A stretch of DNA of 64,000 nt, taken from positions 310,001 to 374,000 of the forward strand of contig NZ_WPZY01000002.1 in assembly GCF_013031405.1 (NCBI RefSeq), read 5' to 3'. The stretch's first letter is position 1. Every line of letters starts with the position of its first letter. The translations under genes and the position numbers were made by a program. The DNA comes from Ruegeria sp. HKCCD8929 (GTDB lineage: Bacteria; Pseudomonadota; Alphaproteobacteria; Rhodobacterales; Rhodobacteraceae). The notes beneath the pieces were generated by a model. It worked only from the letters and a program-made list of their open reading frames with translations, did no database searches and was not told where the DNA came from. Shown here one piece after another: positions 1 through 8,623 of this stretch.

Positions 1-524
1 AGCGCCAGCGCCGTCATGCAGCGCTGAAGCTGACCGCCCGAGACCTGATGCGGATAGCGCTCGCCGATATTGTCCGGATCCGGCAGACCCAGCTTGGCGA
101 AGAGTTCGCGCGCGCGGGCCTCGGCCTCTTTGCGCGAGAACTTCTTTTGCTCGACCGCGGCCTCGACCACCTGATCCATGATCTTCTTGGCGGGGTTGAA
201 CGAGGCGGCGGCGGATTGCGACACGTAGGTTACCTCGCCTCCGCGCAGGTTGCGGATATCCTTCAACGATGTTTTCAGGATTTCCCGCCCGTTCACCCAG
301 ACCTCGCCGCCGGTGATTTTGACCCCACCCCGGCCATAGGCCATCGAGGCCAGACCGATTGTGGACTTGCCGGCACCGGATTCGCCGATCAGCCCCAGCA
401 CCTTGCCGCGCTCGAGGTCGAAGCTGACCCCGTGCACGATCTCGATGTCATGAGGCTTTTCGCCCGGCGGGTAGACAGTTGCGCCGATTTTCAGGTCGCG
501 GACCTTGAGAAGATTGTCACTCAT
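1..524 (-). CDS. Peptide-type ABC transporter ATP-binding protein (3' part beyond window)
   Basis: ATPase subunit that would power import through the two permeases encoded next to it. Only the first 174 residues lie in the window; the rest is off the left edge. Visible motifs are a Walker A loop (GESGAGKST, residues 47-55), a Q-loop region (YVSQSAA, about 100-106) and the ABC signature VSGGQLQR (161-168), all in OppD/DppD-like order. The ATG at 524 overlaps the TGA of the upstream permease gene (ATGA at 521-524), so translation is probably coupled. The family is certain; the transported substrate cannot be read from this piece. Confidence 0.9.
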   Translation of the reverse strand, partial: MSDNLLKVRDLKIGATVYPPGEKPHDIEIVHGVSFDLERGKVLGLIGESGAGKSTIGLASMAYGRGGVKITGGEVWVNGREILKTSLKDIRNLRGGEVTYVSQSAAASFNPAKKIMDQVVEAAVEQKKFSRKEAEARARELFAKLGLPDPDNIGERYPHQVSGGQLQRCMTALA

Positions 525-1336
525 CCCCGGCCTCCTTTCAGCGATGTGGTGCGGTTGAGCACCCAGTCGGCCACCAGATTGACCGAGATCGCCAGCGTGG
601 CGATGGCAACGGCCGGCAGCAGGGCGGCGGAAATACCGTAAACGATGCCTTCCTTGTTCTCTTTCACGATGCCGCCCCAGTCCGCCTCGGGCGGTTGCAC
701 GCCCAGACCCAGGAACGACAGCGTCGAGACGAACAGCACAGCGAAGATGAAGCGCAGGCCCATCTCGGCCACCAGTGGCGACAGGGCGTTGGGCAGGATC
801 TCGCGGAAGATGATCCAGGCGATCTTTTCGCCGCGCAGGCGCGCCGCCTCGACATAGTCCATGACCGTGATGTCCACGGCCACGGCGCGGGCCAAGCGAT
901 AGACGCGGGTCGAATCGAGCAGGCCCATCACCAGGATCAGCACCGGCAGGGTCACCGGCATCACCGACAGCACCACGAGGGCGAAGATCAGCGTCGGGAT
1001 CGACATGATCAGGTCGACGAAGCGCGACAGCACCTGATCGACCCAGCCGCCCATCACGGCTGCGAAAAAGCCCAGAACCGAGCCGGTCACGAAGGACAGG
1101 ATGGTTGCGGCGGTGGCGATGAAGATGGTGGTGCGCCCGCCATAGATCATTCGGCTGAGCAGGTCGCGGCCGATATTGTCGGTGCCCAGCAGATGTTTGG
1201 ATGAGGAGGGTTCCCAGACGCCGCCAACCACTTCGGCCATACCATAGGGCGCCAGCAGCGGGGCAAAGATCGCCATGAGAAAATAGAGAGCCGTGAAGAA
1301 CAGCCCGATCATTGCGGAAATGGGGATGTTCTTCAT
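521..1336 (-). CDS. ABC transporter permease, DppC/OppC type
   Basis: Inner-membrane permease of the peptide/nickel ABC importer family, 271 residues, the usual length for DppC. It has an N-terminal membrane segment (about 10-30), the periplasmic stretch with LLGTDNIGRDLLSRMIYGG (about 49-67) typical of DppC, further membrane helices, and the EAA-like cytoplasmic loop near 164-190 (EAARLRGEKIAWIIFREILP) that contacts the ATPase. Its start overlaps the stop of the other permease (ATGA, 1333-1336) and its stop overlaps the start of the ATPase gene. It is therefore the middle member of a tightly coupled operon. Confidence 0.92.
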   Translation of the reverse strand: MKNIPISAMIGLFFTALYFLMAIFAPLLAPYGMAEVVGGVWEPSSSKHLLGTDNIGRDLLSRMIYGGRTTIFIATAATILSFVTGSVLGFFAAVMGGWVDQVLSRFVDLIMSIPTLIFALVVLSVMPVTLPVLILVMGLLDSTRVYRLARAVAVDITVMDYVEAARLRGEKIAWIIFREILPNALSPLVAEMGLRFIFAVLFVSTLSFLGLGVQPPEADWGGIVKENKEGIVYGISAALLPAVAIATLAISVNLVADWVLNRTTSLKGGRG

Positions 1337-2277
1337 TTCGGATGCCTCAGACGCGGGTTGGCCAGGATCGAGACGATGTCGGCGATCATGTTGAGGCCGA
1401 TATAGACGGCGGCGAAGATCAGGCCGCAGGCCTGCACCACCGGCACATCACGTTTCGACACATGGTCCACCAGGTATTGGCCCATGCCGGGATAGACAAA
1501 CACCACCTCGATCACCACGACGCCCACGACCAGATAGGCCAGGTTCAGCATCACCACGTTGACGATCGGTGCGATGGCGTTGGGAAAGGCATGCCGGGCG
1601 ATGACCTGAAACCCGGTCAGGCCCTTGAGCTCGGCGGTTTCGATATAGGCCGACTGCATCACGTTCAGGATGGCGGCGCGGGTCATGCGCATCATGTGCG
1701 CCAGAACCACCAGCGTCAGTACCATGACCGGCAGGGCGATGGCCTGCAGTTTCTGCAGCAGGTTCATGTGATCGCCGATCATCGCGACCGACGGGAACCA
1801 GCCCAGTTTCACGGCAATGAAATACATCAGCAGATAGCCGATGAGGAATTCCGGGATCGAGATCGAGGCCAGCGTGATCGCCGAGATCGCCTTGTCGGGC
1901 CAGCGGTCCTTGTAGCGCACTGCGATCAGGCCCAGCAGGATGGCCAGCGGCACCGAGATCAGCGCGGCCCAAAAGGCCAGGAACAGAGTGTTTGACATGC
2001 GCTGGCCGATGCTTTCGGCAATGTCGCGGCCATTGGTCAGCGCGACGCCCAGATCGCCCTGCAGCGCGGCGAACAGCCAGTCGAAATAGCGGGTGATCGC
2101 GGGTTCGTTCAGCCCAAGTTCCTCGCGCAGGTTGGCCAGGGCCTCAGGCGTTGCGGATTGGCCGAGAATGGACTGGGCCACGTCGCCGGGCAGGATGATC
2201 GTGCCCGCGAAAATAAGTACGGAGACTGCCAATAGCAGCAAAAGGCCCAGCGCAATGCGCTGGACCACAAGTTTCAT
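1333..2277 (-). CDS. ABC transporter permease, DppB/OppB type
   Basis: Inner-membrane permease that would pair with the DppC-type subunit. The chosen start gives MKLVVQRIALGLLLLL, a normal DppB N-terminus with the first membrane helix at once; an in-frame ATG 24 bases upstream (2301) would overlap the binding-protein gene and add eight atypical residues. The family EAA loop is seen around ETAELKGLTGFQVIARHAFP (about 200-219). The first transmembrane helix is followed by a periplasmic region containing LGLNEPAITRYFDW, as in this family. It lies 13 bases after the binding-protein stop, so it belongs to the same operon. Confidence 0.88.
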   Translation of the reverse strand: MKLVVQRIALGLLLLLAVSVLIFAGTIILPGDVAQSILGQSATPEALANLREELGLNEPAITRYFDWLFAALQGDLGVALTNGRDIAESIGQRMSNTLFLAFWAALISVPLAILLGLIAVRYKDRWPDKAISAITLASISIPEFLIGYLLMYFIAVKLGWFPSVAMIGDHMNLLQKLQAIALPVMVLTLVVLAHMMRMTRAAILNVMQSAYIETAELKGLTGFQVIARHAFPNAIAPIVNVVMLNLAYLVVGVVVIEVVFVYPGMGQYLVDHVSKRDVPVVQACGLIFAAVYIGLNMIADIVSILANPRLRHPK

Positions 2278-2290
2278 CGCGGGTCCCATA

Positions 2291-3877
2291 TCAGGCAGCA
2301 ACCCACATCGTCATTGGTGCGTAGAAGTTGTTCAGGTCGAAACCGTTCTGCGAGTCGATCCAGCCGTCCACGTCTGAGGTTGTCGCGTCGATGAACTGGT
2401 TGAACATCGGGCAGATCAGCCCGCCCTCATCGCGCAGGATGGTGGACATGTCCGCGTACATCTGCGTCCGCTTGCCCTCGTCCAGTTCCCCGCGCGCGGC
2501 AAACAGAAGCTGGTCGAACTGCTCGTTGTTGAAACGGGTATCGTTCCAGTCTGCCGTCGACAGATACGCGGTCGAGAACATCGAGTCCTGGGTCGGACGT
2601 CCGCCCCAATAGCTGGTGCAGAAGGGCTGCTTGTTCCAGACCTCGGACCAGTAGCCGTCATTGGGCTCGCGCTTGATCTCGATATTGATGCCCGCCGAGC
2701 CGCAGGACTGCTGGAACAGGGCCGCCGCGTCCGGGGCACCCGGGAACGAGTTGTCCGAGGTACGCAGCAGTACCGTGCCGTCAAAGCCGGATTCCTTGAG
2801 GTGGAACGCGGCCTTGTCCGGATCGTATTCACGCTGCTCCAGCTCGGTGAAAAGCGGGTAGGAGCTGTTGATCGGAGTGTCGTTGCCGACCGAGCCGAAG
2901 CCGAACAGGATCTTGTCCACCATCTCCTGCCGGTTGATGCCGTATTTCAGCGCCATCCGCAGGTCCTTGTTGTCGAAGGGTGCGGTGTTGGTGTGCATGA
3001 TGAACACGTAGTGCCCCGGGCCGGAAGTGGTGCGCAGGTTGATGTTGGGCGCGCGTCCAACCAACTGGGCAGTACGTGGCGGCACACGGTTGATCATGTG
3101 CACCTGACCCGACTGCAGCGCTGCGACGCGGGCGGTGTCGTCGTTGATGACAATCAGTTCGATGGTGTCGGCGTGACCGACAGTGTCATCCCAATAGTCG
3201 GGGTTCTTTTCGCCGACAAAGCGCACGCCCGGCTCGACCGATTTCAGGACGTAGGGACCGGTGCCGATTGCCGCGGTCGGATCGTCCTTGCCGCCGCCCG
3301 GCTGAATCAGCAGGTGATAGTCGGTCAGCAGGTAGGGCAGGTCGGCGTTCGGCTTGTCCAGTTCGACGATGAACTGGTCGCCGTCCACGCGCATGTCCTT
3401 GATGCCGCGCATGATGCCCAGGGCACCCGATTTTGTGTCTTCGCCGGAGTGGCGCTCCATGGTCGCCAGAACGTCGTCGGCGGTCATGGTCTGACCGTTG
3501 GAGAAGTTGACGCCCGAGCGGATCTTGAAGGTCCAGACCCGCGCATCCGCCGAAGCCTCGAAGCTTTCCGCCAGGCGCGGCCACAGCCCGCCATTGGGGT
3601 CCAGTTCCAGCAGCGGTTCGCCCCAGAGACGCAGAACCTGTGTCGCGGTGGCGTTTGCGGCCAGTGCCGGGTCAAGGCTGTCGGATGAGCCGCCGCCCTG
3701 GATGCCGACGCGGATGGTGCCGCCCTTGACCGGGCCTGCCGCATGTGCTGCGCCCGCGAACATGGTCGAGGCAACGGCGGCCGAGATGCCCAGGGCCGCG
3801 GCTTTCCCCATGAATTCGCGGCGGGTCATCTTGCCTGCGGCCACCTGGCCGGCCATGTGATTGAGTTGATCGTTCAT
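2291..3877 (-). CDS. ABC transporter substrate-binding protein, family 5 (peptide type), Tat-exported
   Basis: Periplasmic binding protein of 528 residues for the adjacent importer. The N-terminus carries a twin-arginine signal (TRREFMGKA, arginines 19-20) followed by a hydrophobic stretch and an AHA cleavage site near residue 46, so it is exported folded. The family 5 fold is indicated by length, by the region WTFKIRSGVNFSNGQTMTADD (about 116-136) and by a late segment resembling other DppA-like proteins. First gene of the transporter operon (binding protein, DppB, DppC, ATPase). The ligand is unknown; family members bind peptides, opines, glutathione or sugars. The neighbouring CocE-type hydrolase hints that the imported compound is cleaved inside the cell. 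Confidence 0.92.
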   Translation of the reverse strand: MNDQLNHMAGQVAAGKMTRREFMGKAAALGISAAVASTMFAGAAHAAGPVKGGTIRVGIQGGGSSDSLDPALAANATATQVLRLWGEPLLELDPNGGLWPRLAESFEASADARVWTFKIRSGVNFSNGQTMTADDVLATMERHSGEDTKSGALGIMRGIKDMRVDGDQFIVELDKPNADLPYLLTDYHLLIQPGGGKDDPTAAIGTGPYVLKSVEPGVRFVGEKNPDYWDDTVGHADTIELIVINDDTARVAALQSGQVHMINRVPPRTAQLVGRAPNINLRTTSGPGHYVFIMHTNTAPFDNKDLRMALKYGINRQEMVDKILFGFGSVGNDTPINSSYPLFTELEQREYDPDKAAFHLKESGFDGTVLLRTSDNSFPGAPDAAALFQQSCGSAGINIEIKREPNDGYWSEVWNKQPFCTSYWGGRPTQDSMFSTAYLSTADWNDTRFNNEQFDQLLFAARGELDEGKRTQMYADMSTILRDEGGLICPMFNQFIDATTSDVDGWIDSQNGFDLNNFYAPMTMWVAA

Positions 3878-3903
3878 TGGATTCTCCCAGTTGATCTGTC
3901 CAT

Positions 3904-3927
3904 CTGCCTCTGAGGGGCAGTTTTTTT
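3904..3927 (+). terminator. Hairpin plus T-run on the plus strand, no plus-strand gene upstream
   Basis: A 7-bp stem (CTGCCTC 3904-3910 with GGGGCAG 3914-3920, one G-T pair), a 3-base loop, then seven Ts (3921-3927) on the plus strand. It looks like an intrinsic terminator for rightward transcription, yet both flanking genes are on the minus strand. It may end an antisense transcript over the binding-protein gene, or be chance in its leader. Confidence 0.35.
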
Positions 3928-3928
3928 A

Positions 3929-3944
3929 TTGACGCGTGAGTCAA
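3929..3944. promoter_or_regulatory. Inverted repeat upstream of the binding-protein gene (possible operator)
   Basis: Perfect inverted repeat TTGAC-6 bases-GTCAA located 52-67 bases upstream of the binding-protein start. On the minus strand it includes a TTGACT that could act as a -35 element, so a regulator bound here could control the transporter operon. The half-sites equal those of the betI operator at 60501-60514 but the spacing differs (6 against 2), so the same regulator is unlikely. Confidence 0.3.
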
Positions 3945-4004
3945 AGTTGGCGCATTTCAGCCTGACGGGCAAGGGTTAATCTCGGCCCGGATCGGCGATG
4001 CGGT

Positions 4005-5999
4005 TCAAACGTGGTTGCGCGGAATGCTGTCCTCGATCTCGCGGCTGTAAATCTCCTTTTCGTTTTCATAAGCATGGAGTGTTGCGTGCAGATGAAATCT
4101 GTCGCGGTCGGACCACATTTCACAGCGGGCTTCGGTGCGCAGGTGCAGGCCGTCGCGGCCCATCTCCTTGGTCCACTGACAGGTGCCGCGCGCAGAGAGC
4201 GGATCGTCGGGATGGATGGACCAGCGTTCCCGCGCGATGCCGCCGCTGATCAGGCCGTGGTCGGAGTCGCGGACCAAGCCAAAATCGTCCTCGATGACCA
4301 GATGCACCTCGCTGGTGACCTGATCGGTTTCGGTGCGGCGCGCGTTGGAGCCTTCCCGCAGGGTCTCGGTCGCCCAGGGTGCCTCGGCATCGGGGGGCGG
4401 AAAGGCGTATTCGTCGGTCTGGCCCGAGGGGCGCAGGGGCAGGGCGATTTCTCCGCCGGTCAGATGCAGTTCGGCGGTTTCGGGCGAGGGCCAGATCAGC
4501 GGCCAATAGGCGCTGGAGATCGCCAGCCGCAGGTGGTGCCCTTTGGGCACGCGATAGGCGATGTGATCGAGGTCCAGCGTGATGTCGTAGGTTGTGCCCG
4601 GCTCCAACGGTTGCGGATCGGCATGGCCGTCGCGATGGGTCAGGTTCAGTACGCCAAAGGTGATCCGGGTCGAGGCGCCGTCGGGATGCACATGGTTGAG
4701 CCGCACCGCGATCTGGGCCTGCGGCGTGTCGGCGCTCAGCCGCAGCCGCAGGCGCGGCGCGCCGACGATGTCCATGTCCTGCGTCAGGGGCGCGCCGTCG
4801 ATGCAGGCCGATAGGGCGTCATCGGGGCGCTGATCTCCGGGCAGTTCGGGACCCAGCCAGATGGCGCAGTATTCTCCGCTTTCCATCCCACAGTGATGCG
4901 GCGAGCGTACCTTAATATCCAGTGGCCCATCCGCACCGAGCCCGTCATTGCAAAGCGTCAGGGTTTGTGTTTGCAGATGCGTGGTCGCGCCCTTGGGTTC
5001 CGCGATCCAGCGGCCCGGGCGTTCGGTATACCACCGCGCTGGTCGTGCGCCGTCCATCAGATAAGCGCGGTAATCCGGGTCATCGGACACGTCGGTATCA
5101 CGCCCCTTGAGCCAGTGGTCCCACCAGCGCAGCGCCTCTTGCAGGAACCCGATGCGTGGTTCGGGGACGGCGAAATGCGGGTATTTGTGGACCCACGGGC
5201 CGTTGATGCCTTTGACCTGTGCGTCCAACTGCTCGACCAGCAGCGGCACCGTGTTCTTGTAGGCATCGCCCCAGCCGCCCATAGCCAGCGTCGCCGCCTT
5301 GATGGACCCGAAATTCTCGCAAACCGATCCGTGCCGCCAGTAGGCGTCGCGGGTCTGGTGGCGCAGCCAGACCGAGGGCAGAAAGGGCTCGTTCTCAAGC
5401 CGCTCAAGCCACATCTCGCGCCAGTTGTCCCGCAACGCGGGATCGGGTGCGCGCGAGGAATAGGACCACATGGTGGCGCCCCAGCCGAGGTTCTCGTTCA
5501 GCAGGCAACCACCTTTGTAGTGGATGTCGTCGGCGTAGCGGTCCGCAGTGGAACACAGAGTGATGATCGCCTTCAGCGCTTCGGGTTGCATCGCTGCGAC
5601 CTGCAGCGCGTTGAAGCCGCCCCAACTGATCCCCATCATGCCCACATTGCCGCTGCACCACGGCTGCGTGGCGAGCCAGTCGATCACCTCGACCGCGTCG
5701 TCGAGTTCCTGCTGGGTGTATTCATCCGCCATCAGCCCTTGGCTGTCGCCATTGCCGCGCATGTCGACGCGGATGCAGGCATAGCCGCGTTTGGCAAACC
5801 ACGGATGGGTCAGCGCATCACGGGCGGTGGTGCCGTCACGTTTGCGGTAGGGCAGATATTCGAGCACGGCGGGAACCGGATCGTCCGCGGCATCGACCGG
5901 ACGCCAGACACGGGCGGACAGGCGGCAGCCGTCGGACAAAGTGATGCCGAGATCCGGGATCTCTTCGATCTCGCGCAGGGCGTTCGGGGTGGACGTCAT
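4005..5999 (-). CDS. CocE/NonD family alpha/beta hydrolase (X-Pro dipeptidyl-peptidase S15-like)
   Basis: Cytoplasmic serine hydrolase of 664 residues, acting on esters or peptides. The N-terminal half is an S15-type alpha/beta hydrolase with the nucleophile in GISWGG (about 123-128); the D/N-rich stretch RVDMRGNGDSQG before it is typical of CocE proteins. The second half is the beta-sandwich X-Pro_DPPC domain seen in CocE/NonD enzymes. No signal peptide is seen. It is transcribed just ahead of the peptide-type ABC transporter (127-base gap) and 51 bases after the glycerate kinase gene, so it may process what the transporter imports. The substrate is not predictable. Confidence 0.88.
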   Translation of the reverse strand: MTSTPNALREIEEIPDLGITLSDGCRLSARVWRPVDAADDPVPAVLEYLPYRKRDGTTARDALTHPWFAKRGYACIRVDMRGNGDSQGLMADEYTQQELDDAVEVIDWLATQPWCSGNVGMMGISWGGFNALQVAAMQPEALKAIITLCSTADRYADDIHYKGGCLLNENLGWGATMWSYSSRAPDPALRDNWREMWLERLENEPFLPSVWLRHQTRDAYWRHGSVCENFGSIKAATLAMGGWGDAYKNTVPLLVEQLDAQVKGINGPWVHKYPHFAVPEPRIGFLQEALRWWDHWLKGRDTDVSDDPDYRAYLMDGARPARWYTERPGRWIAEPKGATTHLQTQTLTLCNDGLGADGPLDIKVRSPHHCGMESGEYCAIWLGPELPGDQRPDDALSACIDGAPLTQDMDIVGAPRLRLRLSADTPQAQIAVRLNHVHPDGASTRITFGVLNLTHRDGHADPQPLEPGTTYDITLDLDHIAYRVPKGHHLRLAISSAYWPLIWPSPETAELHLTGGEIALPLRPSGQTDEYAFPPPDAEAPWATETLREGSNARRTETDQVTSEVHLVIEDDFGLVRDSDHGLISGGIARERWSIHPDDPLSARGTCQWTKEMGRDGLHLRTEARCEMWSDRDRFHLHATLHAYENEKEIYSREIEDSIPRNHV

Positions 6000-6050
6000 G
6001 TACCGAGTTTCCGCCCCAAATTCGTTTCAATAAAGAACGTAAGCGTCAGT

Positions 6051-7157
6051 TCATCGGCGAATCGCGACCAAAAGGTCCATGACGTTGGTGCCGGTTGGGC
6101 CGGTATTCAGCAGCGCGCCCATCAGGTCCAGATAGCTGCCGCTGTCCGCCGCTTCGAGCGCCTCGGCAGCGCCATCGCCCCAGATGCCGCCATGCACGAT
6201 CCCGCCGGCCGATTCGGTCGGTCCGTCGGTGCCGTCGGTGCCGCCGACCACGAGGGTTAGGCCGTCGCATCCGGCGATTTCGCGCGCCAGTGCCAGGGCC
6301 AGCGCCTGATTGCGCCCGCCGCGTCCCGGGTTTTCGGGCAGAACGACCGTGGGTTCCCCGCCAAAGATCATTGCGCCGCGCGGCATGTCCCGCAGGCGGG
6401 GGCCAAGGGTTGTGGCGAGCGTGGGGAGGTCGTTATGCAGCGCCTCTTCGTTGGCCAAAACGTCGAACCCGGCGCCTTGCGCAGCCTGCACCGCCGCCGC
6501 GCGGGCATGGGCGTTCGAGGCGATGATCTGTGCCTGTGCGTTGAAGGCGGGGGCGTCGGGCAGGGCACCGATACCAGAGCCGATCACCATCAGATCGTCA
6601 CCCGGCACATCCGAGATTGCGAGCACATCGGCCCGCGCGCCGGTAAATCCCGACAACAGCCCACCGCCCTTGATCCGCGAAATCTTCCTGCGCTCGGCAT
6701 TCATCGCGCCGATATCGAGCCCGGTGGACAGCAGTTGGCGGTTGAGCGCGGCCAGATCGTCCAATGTCTTGCCCGGCATCAGATCCTCGGCCAGAGAGGA
6801 GGCCCCGCCCGAGATCAGCAACAGCAGGTGTGTGTCCGGCCCCATTGCCTCGACCGCCTCGCGCAAGGCGCGGCCGCCCTCAAGGCTGCGGGCGTCGGGA
6901 ACGGGGTGAGAGGCTTCGATAAGGTGGACATCGTCGGGCAGGCCGTCGCCGTGGCCGTCCTTGGTGACCACAAGGCAGGGTACCCCGGGAAATTGACCAA
7001 GCGCTGCTTGCGCCATCGCGCCTGCGGCCTTGCCGACGGCCAGAATGCGGTCGGGTTTGGGCAAGTCGCCAAGCGCGGCTTGTGTTGCTGCGTAGCCGCC
7101 GACGGCGTCCACTCCGGCTTGCCAGATTGCGCGGGCTGTTTCCTGGGCGTCCATCAT
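6051..7157 (-). CDS. Glycerate 2-kinase (DUF4147/MOFRL type)
   Basis: Phosphorylates D-glycerate with ATP, feeding glyoxylate- and serine-derived carbon into glycolysis. The 368-residue protein has the family features: an N-terminal [11 protein letters not shown] helix (about 43-53), the [11 protein letters not shown] nucleotide loop (about 111-121), the segment [13 protein letters not shown] (about 159-171), and a C-terminal MOFRL domain with [15 protein letters not shown] (about 309-323). It is somewhat shorter than the commonly annotated 400-420 residues. The start overlaps the end of dtd (7154-7157), so the two are probably co-translated. No hydroxypyruvate reductase gene is adjacent, so the pathway partner lies elsewhere. 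Confidence 0.9.
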   Translation of the reverse strand: MMDAQETARAIWQAGVDAVGGYAATQAALGDLPKPDRILAVGKAAGAMAQAALGQFPGVPCLVVTKDGHGDGLPDDVHLIEASHPVPDARSLEGGRALREAVEAMGPDTHLLLLISGGASSLAEDLMPGKTLDDLAALNRQLLSTGLDIGAMNAERRKISRIKGGGLLSGFTGARADVLAISDVPGDDLMVIGSGIGALPDAPAFNAQAQIIASNAHARAAAVQAAQGAGFDVLANEEALHNDLPTLATTLGPRLRDMPRGAMIFGGEPTVVLPENPGRGGRNQALALALAREIAGCDGLTLVVGGTDGTDGPTESAGGIVHGGIWGDGAAEALEAADSGSYLDLMGALLNTGPTGTNVMDLLVAIRR

Positions 7158-7591
7158 GCCTCCATCCAGATCGTCACGGGGCCGTCATTGACCAGTTCCA
7201 CCGCCATGTCGGCGCCGAAGCGTCCGGTTTCGACCGGGACGCCCTGCGCGGCGAGTTGGGCGGTGAAGTATTCGTAGAGCCGTTCACCCTCGTCCGGCGA
7301 TGCCGCCGCCGAGAATCCGGGCCGGTTGCCGCGTGCGGTGTCGGCGGCCAGCGTGAACTGGCTGACGACCAGAGCCGAACCGCCGCTGTCCAGAACCGAG
7401 CGGTTCATCTTGCCCGCCTCGTCCTTGAAGATCCGCAGCTTGGCGATCTTGGCGGCAAGGTGATCCGCCTGCGCCTCGCCATCGCCCTGCATGGCGCAGA
7501 TAAGGATCAGCAGGCCGGGGCCGGTTTGGCCGATGACCTCGCCATCGACAGTGACCGAGGCGCGGGAGACGCGTTGGATCAGGGCACGCAT
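7154..7591 (-). CDS. dtd: D-aminoacyl-tRNA deacylase
   Basis: Hydrolyses D-amino acids mis-attached to tRNA and so keeps D-residues out of translation. At 145 residues it is full length for DTD and starts [13 protein letters not shown], the normal N-terminus. The two active-site motifs are present: SQFTLAAD (about 78-85) and the C-terminal NDGPVT (about 133-138; the usual form is NxGPVT). It is followed with a 4-bp overlap by the glycerate kinase gene; the functional link is not obvious. Confidence 0.96.
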   Translation of the reverse strand: MRALIQRVSRASVTVDGEVIGQTGPGLLILICAMQGDGEAQADHLAAKIAKLRIFKDEAGKMNRSVLDSGGSALVVSQFTLAADTARGNRPGFSAAASPDEGERLYEYFTAQLAAQGVPVETGRFGADMAVELVNDGPVTIWMEA

Positions 7592-7696
7592 GTGATGGTT
7601 TTCCCTGTTGGAAGAGCGGTTGACGCAGGGGTGCCAGCCCTCCCGCCGCAGGTCAAGCCGCTTAGCCAGGTATGCGAGAGTTTCCGGCCCAAATGC

Positions 7697-8539
7697 TTAC
7701 GGTTTACGCAGTTCCCGGGCCAGGGCGCAGAACGCCTCGAGCGGGACTTGCTCGGCCCGTTCGGTGGGCTGGATGCCCGCGGCGAGCAGGCGATCCTCGA
7801 TATCCGGCGCAGTGCCCTTGAGCGAGGCGCGCAGCATCTTGCGGCGCTGGTTGAAGGCGGCGGCGACAACCCGCGATAGCGTGGCGGCATCCGCCGGATA
7901 GCGCGGCTCGGGCAGCGCGGTCAGATGCACCACGGCGCTGGACACTTTCGGGGGCGGGGTGAAGGCGCCGGGTGGCAGGGACATGGCGATGCGCGCCTCG
8001 GCCCGCCATTGGGCGAGGATGGCCAGCCGCCCATAGGCCTTGTTGCCGGGTTGGGCCACGATGCGCTCGGCCACCTCACGCTGGAACATCAGGGTCAGGC
8101 TCTGCCAGAAGGGTGGCCATTCGGGCGGGGTTAGCCAGCGGACCAGCAGTTCGGTGCCCACGTTGTAGGGCAGGTTCGCCGCGATGCGGATTGGCGGGGT
8201 CAGGTGGGCCAGCGGGTCGATTTCCAGCGCGTCACCGTTGATCACTTCGAGACGGTCCGGATAGGCGGCGGCGATCTCGTTCAGCGCGGCGGTGCAGCGG
8301 GTGTCTTTCTCGACCGCCACCACCTTGCGCGCGCCCTCAGACAGCAGGCCCCGGGTCAGGCCGCCGGGGCCGGGGCCGATTTCCAGCACGTCGCATTGGG
8401 TCAGATCCCCTGCCTGTCGCGCGATCTTGGCGGTCAGGTTGAGGTCGAGCAGAAAGTTCTGGCCCAGCGATTTGCGGGCCGAAAGCTGGTGGGTCGCGAT
8501 GACCTCGCGCAGCGGGGGCAGGGTATCGATGGCGCTCAT
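7697..8539 (-). CDS. rsmA: 16S rRNA dimethyladenosine transferase
   Basis: Dimethylates two adjacent adenines near the 3' end of 16S rRNA (A1518/A1519 in E. coli numbering) during 30S maturation. The chosen ATG gives a 280-residue protein starting [14 protein letters not shown]; an upstream in-frame start would add 25 atypical residues. Visible family motifs are the SLGQNFLLD box (about 24-32), the SAM-binding [11 protein letters not shown] (about 51-61) and the catalytic [11 protein letters not shown] (about 118-128). It is the last gene of the lptG-lptD-surA-pdxA-rsmA block, an order close to the surA-pdxA-ksgA arrangement of other proteobacteria. Confidence 0.96.
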   Translation of the reverse strand: MSAIDTLPPLREVIATHQLSARKSLGQNFLLDLNLTAKIARQAGDLTQCDVLEIGPGPGGLTRGLLSEGARKVVAVEKDTRCTAALNEIAAAYPDRLEVINGDALEIDPLAHLTPPIRIAANLPYNVGTELLVRWLTPPEWPPFWQSLTLMFQREVAERIVAQPGNKAYGRLAILAQWRAEARIAMSLPPGAFTPPPKVSSAVVHLTALPEPRYPADAATLSRVVAAAFNQRRKMLRASLKGTAPDIEDRLLAAGIQPTERAEQVPLEAFCALARELRKP

Positions 8540-8588
8540 GATCCGGTTACCGTGGCGTGTAAGGGACAGGCTGCGCCAGAGATTTTTC

Positions 8589-8621
8589 GCCTCCGGCGGG
8601 GATATTTCCGGCAAGAGGAAG
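8589..8621 (+). repeat. Dispersed intergenic motif, copy 1
   Basis: In the pdxA-rsmA spacer the plus strand reads GGATATTT, three bases, then GCAAGAGGAAG, preceded by CCTCCGGCGGG. The same core recurs on the minus strand at 33161-33192. I recall similar motifs scattered in Rhodobacteraceae genomes, but that is memory, not a search. Confidence 0.5.
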
Positions 8622-8623
8622 CA

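Noticed and set aside
4893..6260. Long plus-strand frame antisense to the CocE-type hydrolase and glycerate kinase genes
   Set aside because: Typical of high-GC codon structure; its translation has no domain, lacks an SD, and spans two well-supported genes on the other strand.
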